Source: Flavobacteriales bacterium CG18_big_fil_WC_8_21_14_2_50_32_9
GTDB taxonomy: Bacteria; Bacteroidota; Bacteroidia; Flavobacteriales_E; Vicingaceae
DNA length: 6,381 nt
Assembly (NCBI GenBank): GCA_002770955.1
Contig: PCUH01000045.1
Location: 1 to 6,381, forward strand
Direction of reading: 5' to 3'
Shown: one piece after another, positions 5,907 to 6,381 of the stretch
Position numbering within the stretch: position 1 is the stretch's first letter
How the letters are laid out: every line of letters starts with the position of its first letter
Program-made: the position numbers and the translations under genes
Notes under the pieces: generated by a model
Database searches by the model: none
The model's input: the letters and a program-made list of their open reading frames with translations, nothing else
What the model was told of the DNA's origin: nothing

Positions 5907-6381
5907 TTTTTGTTTTTAATAAAACAGTTAATTTTTGAAAATCCATCAAACTTAGAACTCCTATTGTTAAAAACAGTAATGCAGGTATTTTATATCTTAC
6001 CAAAGCTCCCATAACTGGAGTTGTTATCCCTACAAAAACAAGAATTAATAATGCAGAAGCAAACACAAAAACCACTAAATTGCTATTGAATTTCTTTTTA
6101 CGAAAAAAAATAGCCACTATTATCAATAATAAAACAAAAAAGTTTTCTATGCCACTTACTAAAAGTAAAGGATTTCTTGATGAAAACAAAAAAGGTTTAA
6201 ACATGGCATAATACAACGCTCTTGGTATGTTTAAAGCAAACGAAACAACATCTCCATCTAATTTATTTGTATGAATTAAACTTCCTGATGCAGGTTGATT
6301 AAATGTTATATTAAAAATCGTTGTATCATCATTATAAACAAGAGGCACAAATTTATTACTGCCTTTTTTCCTAAATTCTAT
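5896..6381 (-). CDS. C-terminal part of a multi-pass membrane protein (cut by right edge)
   Basis: The reverse-strand frame is open from the right edge to TAA at 5896-5898, giving 161 residues of a longer protein. A GTG at 6346-6348 could look like a start, but the frame continues upstream (IEFRKKGSNKF), so the true start is outside. After about 65 mostly polar or amphipathic residues come three hydrophobic segments: one centred on ENFFVLLLIIVAIFF, one on LVVFVFASALLILVFVGI, and one on IPALLFLTIGVLSL. The basic sequences RKKK after the first and KTKIKK at the end suggest a cytosolic C-terminus and a periplasmic TPVMGALVRYK loop. The VRYKIPAL motif resembles the last helices of integral membrane glycosyltransferase or sugar-polymerase-like proteins, but this is from memory and the catalytic part is not visible, so no function is assigned. 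Its last 11 bases overlap the phosphatase gene tail to tail. Confidence 0.75.
   Translation of the reverse strand: MEFRKKGSNKFVPLVYNDDTTIFNITFNQPASGSLIHTNKLDGDVVSFALNIPRALYYAMFKPFLFSSRNPLLLVSGIENFFVLLLIIVAIFFRKKKFNSNLVVFVFASALLILVFVGITTPVMGALVRYKIPALLFLTIGVLSLMDFQKLTVLLKTKIKK

Noticed and set aside
6346..6348. GTG as the start codon of the right-edge membrane protein
   Set aside because: The frame stays open to the window edge through plausible protein sequence, so this is an internal valine.

Overview
The window is AT-rich (roughly two thirds A+T by eye) and looks like Bacteroidota chromosome, probably from the Flavobacteriia/Bacteroidia side. Three things point there: a TACCTTTG box matching the Bacteroidota -7 promoter consensus TAnnTTTG, A-rich leaders without Shine-Dalgarno sequences, and families abundant in that phylum (YwqK/MORN-like repeat proteins, TPR-SpoIIE-type phosphatases, MoxR/VWA pairs). 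No mobile element, tRNA, rRNA or CRISPR was seen.

Layout. Bases 1-126 hold no confident gene, only a possible short tail of something upstream. At 151-2197 a two-gene forward operon encodes a MoxR-type AAA+ ATPase and, 10 bases later, a CoxE-like protein with a von Willebrand A (VWA) metal-binding domain. They are expected to act together as a chaperone-like, ATP-driven pair; their target is not in the window. Converging on it after a 14-base gap is a 592-codon reverse-strand gene (2212-3990) for an exported protein made almost wholly of YwqK/MORN-type repeats, 11 of them phased at exactly 24 residues.

A 158-base divergent region (3991-4148) follows. It contains a perfect 12-bp palindrome and a promoter-like sequence for the next forward gene. 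That gene (4149-5906, TTG start) encodes TPR repeats, a coiled coil and a PP2C/SpoIIE-type serine/threonine phosphatase domain with its metal ligands intact. It has no transmembrane segment, so it is probably cytoplasmic. Its 3' end overlaps by 11 bases the 3' end of a reverse-strand gene that enters from the right edge (5896-6381). That gene encodes the last 161 residues of a multi-pass membrane protein of unknown function, possibly glycosyltransferase/polymerase-like.

Apart from the ATPase-VWA pair, nothing shows that these genes form one pathway. The YwqK gene and the phosphatase gene share an upstream region and could be co-controlled. I see no clear new multi-gene system. The most distinctive items are the phased repeat protein, the soluble TPR-phosphatase with its non-ATG start, the palindrome between divergent genes, and the overlapping convergent ends.
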